A DNA stretch of 64,000 bases from Alviniconcha marisindica (lineage: Eukaryota; Mollusca; Gastropoda; Provannidae). The stretch covers positions 115,001 through 179,000 of the forward strand of contig JABMCL010000667.1 of assembly GCA_018857735.1 (NCBI GenBank). Reading direction: 5' to 3'. The notes beneath the pieces were generated by a model that saw only the letters and a list, made by a program, of their open reading frames with translations, had not been told where the DNA came from and ran no database searches. Every line of letters begins with the position of its first letter. The stretch's first letter is position 1. The position numbers and the translations under genes are program-made. Below are positions 60,101 through 64,000 of the stretch, one piece after another.

Positions 60101-62794
60101 TCGGGATCTTCCTGGTTCTTACAATTTCTTACTGCCCACTGGGGCACAAACTGGCTTTCTCAGGGAGTCAGTGGTCAAATGTAGGTAATGCTTATTGTAT
60201 AGAAATACTTTATAGTTCTAAACTCTGCAGAAATGGGGAAACAGCTTTGGATCTCTCTGTGAGAGTAGTTTGAAGTGAGAACTTTGGCTGATGGTTAAAA
60301 AAAAAAATGTGCATTACTCAGTTTACTCTGTCTTAGTACAATTGATACCAGTTCTGGTGGCCTTGATCAAATTTAAAGATCACATTTACAGTGGCATTGC
60401 CTTTGGAAAGGTTGAACTGAGTTCAAGTTATTTCCTTGACAAGTTTGTAACCAGTGGAGTTCAGACTCTGTATGATTGTTACCATTGCAGACACTGACAG
60501 TCATGACCTTGGTGCTTCAACTTTTGACTGTAATTTTTCATTAGAACTGCTATCTCCAAATCTTATTTGAACAGCAAAATGAAACAGATACAACAAGTGA
60601 ACAATGTTCAAACGGCAATGGTGGATGTTTGACAAGTTCAGATCTTTGAAATTCTGATGATAACCTGTATTGGTCAGGTGTTCATATTGGGTTTGATGGT
60701 CATGAAAGTGATGCGTTACTGTGTTAGGGATTTATTTTTTTATAGAACAAGTAACATTAACATTAGCAGTAACTGAGTAAGACAAAAAGGCTTGGTCTTA
60801 TTTAGTCATAGCAGAAATGAGACTTGCAGTTGTACAAGGTAGTAAATGAATGGTATATTTTTTAGTATCACTAAAGCACTTCCAGTCTTATTTAGCCTTA
60901 GATTTCATCTTGGAAATAAGACTTATAGTTGTGCAAAGTAGTAAATGAACAGAATGATTTTTAGTATAATTACTGTCACTGTAATCAGGTACTGTCATGT
61001 TATAAATAATACATGCTGCAGAATGTCTTGTAGCCGGCATCATCATCATACCATTGGTTACTAAGGATCCTGGCTCTTTCTTATCATCTTAATCTTAGTG
61101 TTTTGAATGTATCTTGACATGGATTGGCTCAGGATTTGTGTACAGTTGTAACAGTAGGTCACCTGACCAGTTCAGCAAGGAAATGGTCATTTTTTGTTCT
61201 GCTAATTTTTTTTTAGAATTCAACTGGTCCAAAATTTAGCATTGTTTAATGTCATTTCTAACACTACACCAAGATCATGTCTAGCACTACACCAAGATCA
61301 TGTCAGAACTTGATTATCACGCAAAATGTGCCATAACTGCATGCAGACTAGAGTTGCATAGATGCGTGCACGCACACACACACACACACCCTCTCTCTCT
61401 CTCCCACTCTCTTTCTCCATTGCAGAATGAACACTATTCTTCTGTGGAGACTACAATCATCAGGTCGATTATTTTGTCAGTGTATTTAACTTAAATACAT
61501 TTTAAGGGTACAGAAATTCATGTGTTTAGAGAACTTGTTGCCTTTTTCTTTGACACATTATCTCAAGCTTAAGGGTCTTTCTCTCAGTCAGAGATAAATC
61601 ATAAACGAAACAAAAATGGAACCTTACAAGTTACTAAACAACATGCTCCAGATTGTGAGCGGTTACACCATATGGAGAGACTCAAGCTGTATGGAGGCCT
61701 TGCAAAGGGTTTAGTTTAGATTTAAAAAAAATCTTTTATCCATCCCTTTTATCAGTTGTGAGGGGTGTTTTTGAGGAACTGCTATAACCATTGTGGAACC
61801 ATTGTAATGACATGCACAGAAGTCCTTGAGTGGGACCATGCAAGTGGATATTATTGTTTGTAGTGTAAAACTGTAACATAGATCTTGACAGGAAATAGAA
61901 AATGAAAGACAAATGCTACAAGTTGCATCGGCTACTGGCAAGCTGCTGCAACTGAAACTACTAATTACCATGCAGTCTGTGATTTGCAAATGCCAAGCCA
62001 TGTTTTTGACAGGTCATGAGAGATGATCAGATTTGCTGTTTAGATGTTCAGTGTATGTTTGATTATGATAAAATTACAAACACTAAATATAAATATCTTT
62101 GGTTACTCTATAATGCTGTGCTATGCCATCATTTTGGACTGTGAGTGCCAGCCTCACTGAAGTCATTCATGCCATAACCACCTCTACTGTAATATATCAT
62201 CAGTCATTTCAGATTTTAACCTACCGATGCCCAAGCCAATCCCTGTTTAACTTCTACTTTCAGACGTTTGTCGCAGTTTGAGACTAGTTTCTTTGCTTTT
62301 CAACTGTTGTGGGATCTTACCAATGGCCAATACCATGCCAAAGGCTTCATTTTCTCGTGAAAATCCAGCTTTCAAAAATGGTGTGCTTGGTTTGATGAAG
62401 AAGAAAAATGGATCAATGAATCATGAATGCCTGTGTTCAGCGGCAACTGTGCAAAGTCAACAATCAAACTGGGGGTCTGCCTGCATTGCCTTGATATCTG
62501 GTTTTTATCAAGTGGTTTCACCAGCGTGCTTTTCATTTTCAGAATGGAAAAGTATTGTCCTCTCTTCCAGATTTGTTGTCAGCAGCTGAACATTGAAATA
62601 TATGAAAGTTAACTTTGATAATCATAAGTTGTGCAGTTGTCACTGTTTGACAGAAAATATTGTGGCTATTCTGCTTACTATTAGTTTGTGTCTAGACTTC
62701 TCAACTCATGATTGATGAATAATTATTACATCTTTGAAATGTCATCGTAATTGATATTTTGCTCCTGTTTCTAAGTAACTGATCTGCCTTTCAG
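60101..62794. other. No gene seen
   Basis: AT-rich sequence with a short CA/CT microsatellite at about 61371-61405. The 103-codon frame at 62278-62589 has no recognised domain. Confidence 0.45.
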
Positions 62795-63043
62795 AGGTTC
62801 CCGATGTTCAAACGAGTTCTAGGGTACATTTCGCTGCATGGGGTCAAGCTACCCCTGCCAGCATTGCTTTCCTTTTGCAGACTCGTTTGGACATTGGGGC
62901 CTGCTCCGCGTTTCAGCCGCCCGCCAATGTAGGTCATCCGGTTTGCGGACTGAGACTTTCGGTGCAGCTGATGAAGTTGAATTTTCCCATATTTGGCAAC
63001 AGAAAGCATGGCGATTGACGAGAGAAAAGTCTAGAACAAACTA
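62795..63043 (+). other. Candidate internal or terminal exon, unidentified
   Basis: A GC-richer 249-bp block is bounded by CTGCCTTTCAG and a strong GTAAGT donor (ACTA then GTAAGTAATA). In phase with the 55496 exon it encodes RFPMFKRVLGYISLHGVKLP and PALLSFCRLVWTLGPAPRFS, then stops at 62932. Another frame is open for about 73 codons. The coding status is unresolved. Confidence 0.3.
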
Positions 63044-63476
63044 GTAAGTAATAGCCACTTTGTTTTCCTTTGTTCTCCAATTGTACTTTTTTTCATTGTG
63101 CTTGTTACACACGCTGGATTTTGTATTCTTTACTCAAGACGCATGCGTTATTGTTGATTAAATGTTTTTCAAGTATTGGCTTTGGTGTGTGTGCATTTAG
63201 TGTTCTCACATGTAGCCAGCCACTCCATGACTGTGACTTCTTTAGTTTTGACCATGTCGGTTTGGGATGACCGTGAATTGGGGAGTGATAATGGTTGTCA
63301 TGGTGTAAATTCCAGTGTAATGTGTAAGATTGCAGTATACTGTGTTCTGAAATGGAAGTGTTTTTTTTGTTTTTGACCAATATTGTAAAAGTTAGAATGA
63401 TTGAAGTAAACATTCCCTTAATGAAGATGTGAAATTTCATGCAATGGAGTTGTGTATGAAACTGTGGTTTTCACAG

Positions 63477-63486
63477 AATAAATAAA
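63477..63486 (+). terminator. Overlapping polyadenylation signals
   Basis: Two overlapping AATAAA hexamers (63477-63482 and 63481-63486), downstream of the candidate exon, could end the + strand transcript. A weak inference without transcript data. Confidence 0.3.
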
Positions 63487-64000
63487 AGCAGAGACAGTTT
63501 TGTGATTTTTCATCTCTTTGTTCGGTACATACCATTTTGGAGACTGGTGTAGTCCTCTTTTTACATTTTGCTGTTGAATGACTAATGAGGCAGTCACAGA
63601 TAGAAGCCAGTTACCAAAGATTAAAAGGCTATAGCAGAACAGTAAATACAGTTTAATCAGATCAACCTGTCTGGTATGGTGGGTTGTTTTTATCTGAAAC
63701 TTCTAAAAACTAAAGGAGATTTTTAAAATGAAAAACGCAACCTGAGAGTGGAAGAACAGGGATTGATGTGAATCCTGTTAGTTTGGAAGTAGTTTCATGG
63801 GTTTTTGTAACAACATTTAACACTAACAAGCTACGAGCATGCTACCCATTATTAGTGCCAGTGCTAGGCATTGCTTAATTGGTTTTTGGTTTGATTTCAT
63901 AGCTTCTGAAAAATGAGTCCTAGAGAGTTGAATGCAGGTTTTGCTATACTAAAAAGTTTAGAAAGTGAACTTAAAACTAAAACCAACTGAAGAAAAAACA
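63487..64000. other. No gene seen
   Basis: AT-rich unique sequence to the window end with no recognised feature. Confidence 0.5.

Overview
This is eukaryotic nuclear DNA from an invertebrate, with interrupted genes, GT-AG introns and abundant simple, tandem and dispersed repeats. The proteins look bilaterian. The microsatellite load, the LINE and SINE tails and the tiny dispersed elements suggest a lophotrochozoan, probably a gastropod mollusc. That assignment is an inference, not a direct reading. There are no bacterial operons, rRNA genes or CRISPR arrays.

Two protein genes can be reconstructed exon by exon in correct phase. (1) On the + strand, 5938-22706, an eight-exon choline/ethanolaminephosphotransferase (CEPT1/CHPT1 family, 419 aa). 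It performs the last step of the CDP-choline/CDP-ethanolamine (Kennedy) pathway in endomembranes. (2) On the - strand, 54888-40953 (possible longer start at 55143), a fourteen-exon M20-family cytosolic non-specific dipeptidase (CNDP2-like, 470 aa) with all six metal ligands. The two genes are convergent. A compact region at 55144-55445 may be a bidirectional promoter, firing the dipeptidase leftward and an unidentified + strand transcript rightward (candidate exons 55496-55639 and 62795-63043). A single-exon THAP-domain ORF (28674-29138) lies inside an 852-bp element with inverted termini.

Layout: 1-5.7 kb, minisatellites and microsatellites; 5.9-22.7 kb, CEPT1; 22.7-40.9 kb, intergenic, with large tandem arrays, the THAP element and palindromic foldback elements; 41-55.1 kb, dipeptidase; 55.2-64 kb, AT-rich and repeat-rich with a weakly supported transcript.

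The most unusual signal is shared by both genes. Many intronic minisatellites are built from the exon-intron junction itself: the repeat unit contains the splice site plus 5 to about 60 bp of the neighbouring exon. I count nine such junctions out of 40 (CEPT1 exon 2 acceptor, exon 2 donor, exon 3 donor, exon 7 acceptor; dipeptidase exon 3 acceptor, exon 8 acceptor, exon 9 acceptor, exon 9 donor, exon 10 acceptor), plus one array starting close beyond a donor (dipeptidase exon 10). At four acceptors, the decoy copies that keep an AG would lead into an in-frame stop within a few codons. One donor-type unit also forms a second array about 7 kb away outside the gene. Other notable items are two approximately 63-bp insertions, each with its own target-site duplication and carrying both a 5' and a 3' splice-site-like motif, and a 358-bp inverted-repeat element filled with small TTTTGTC/GACAAAA palindromes.
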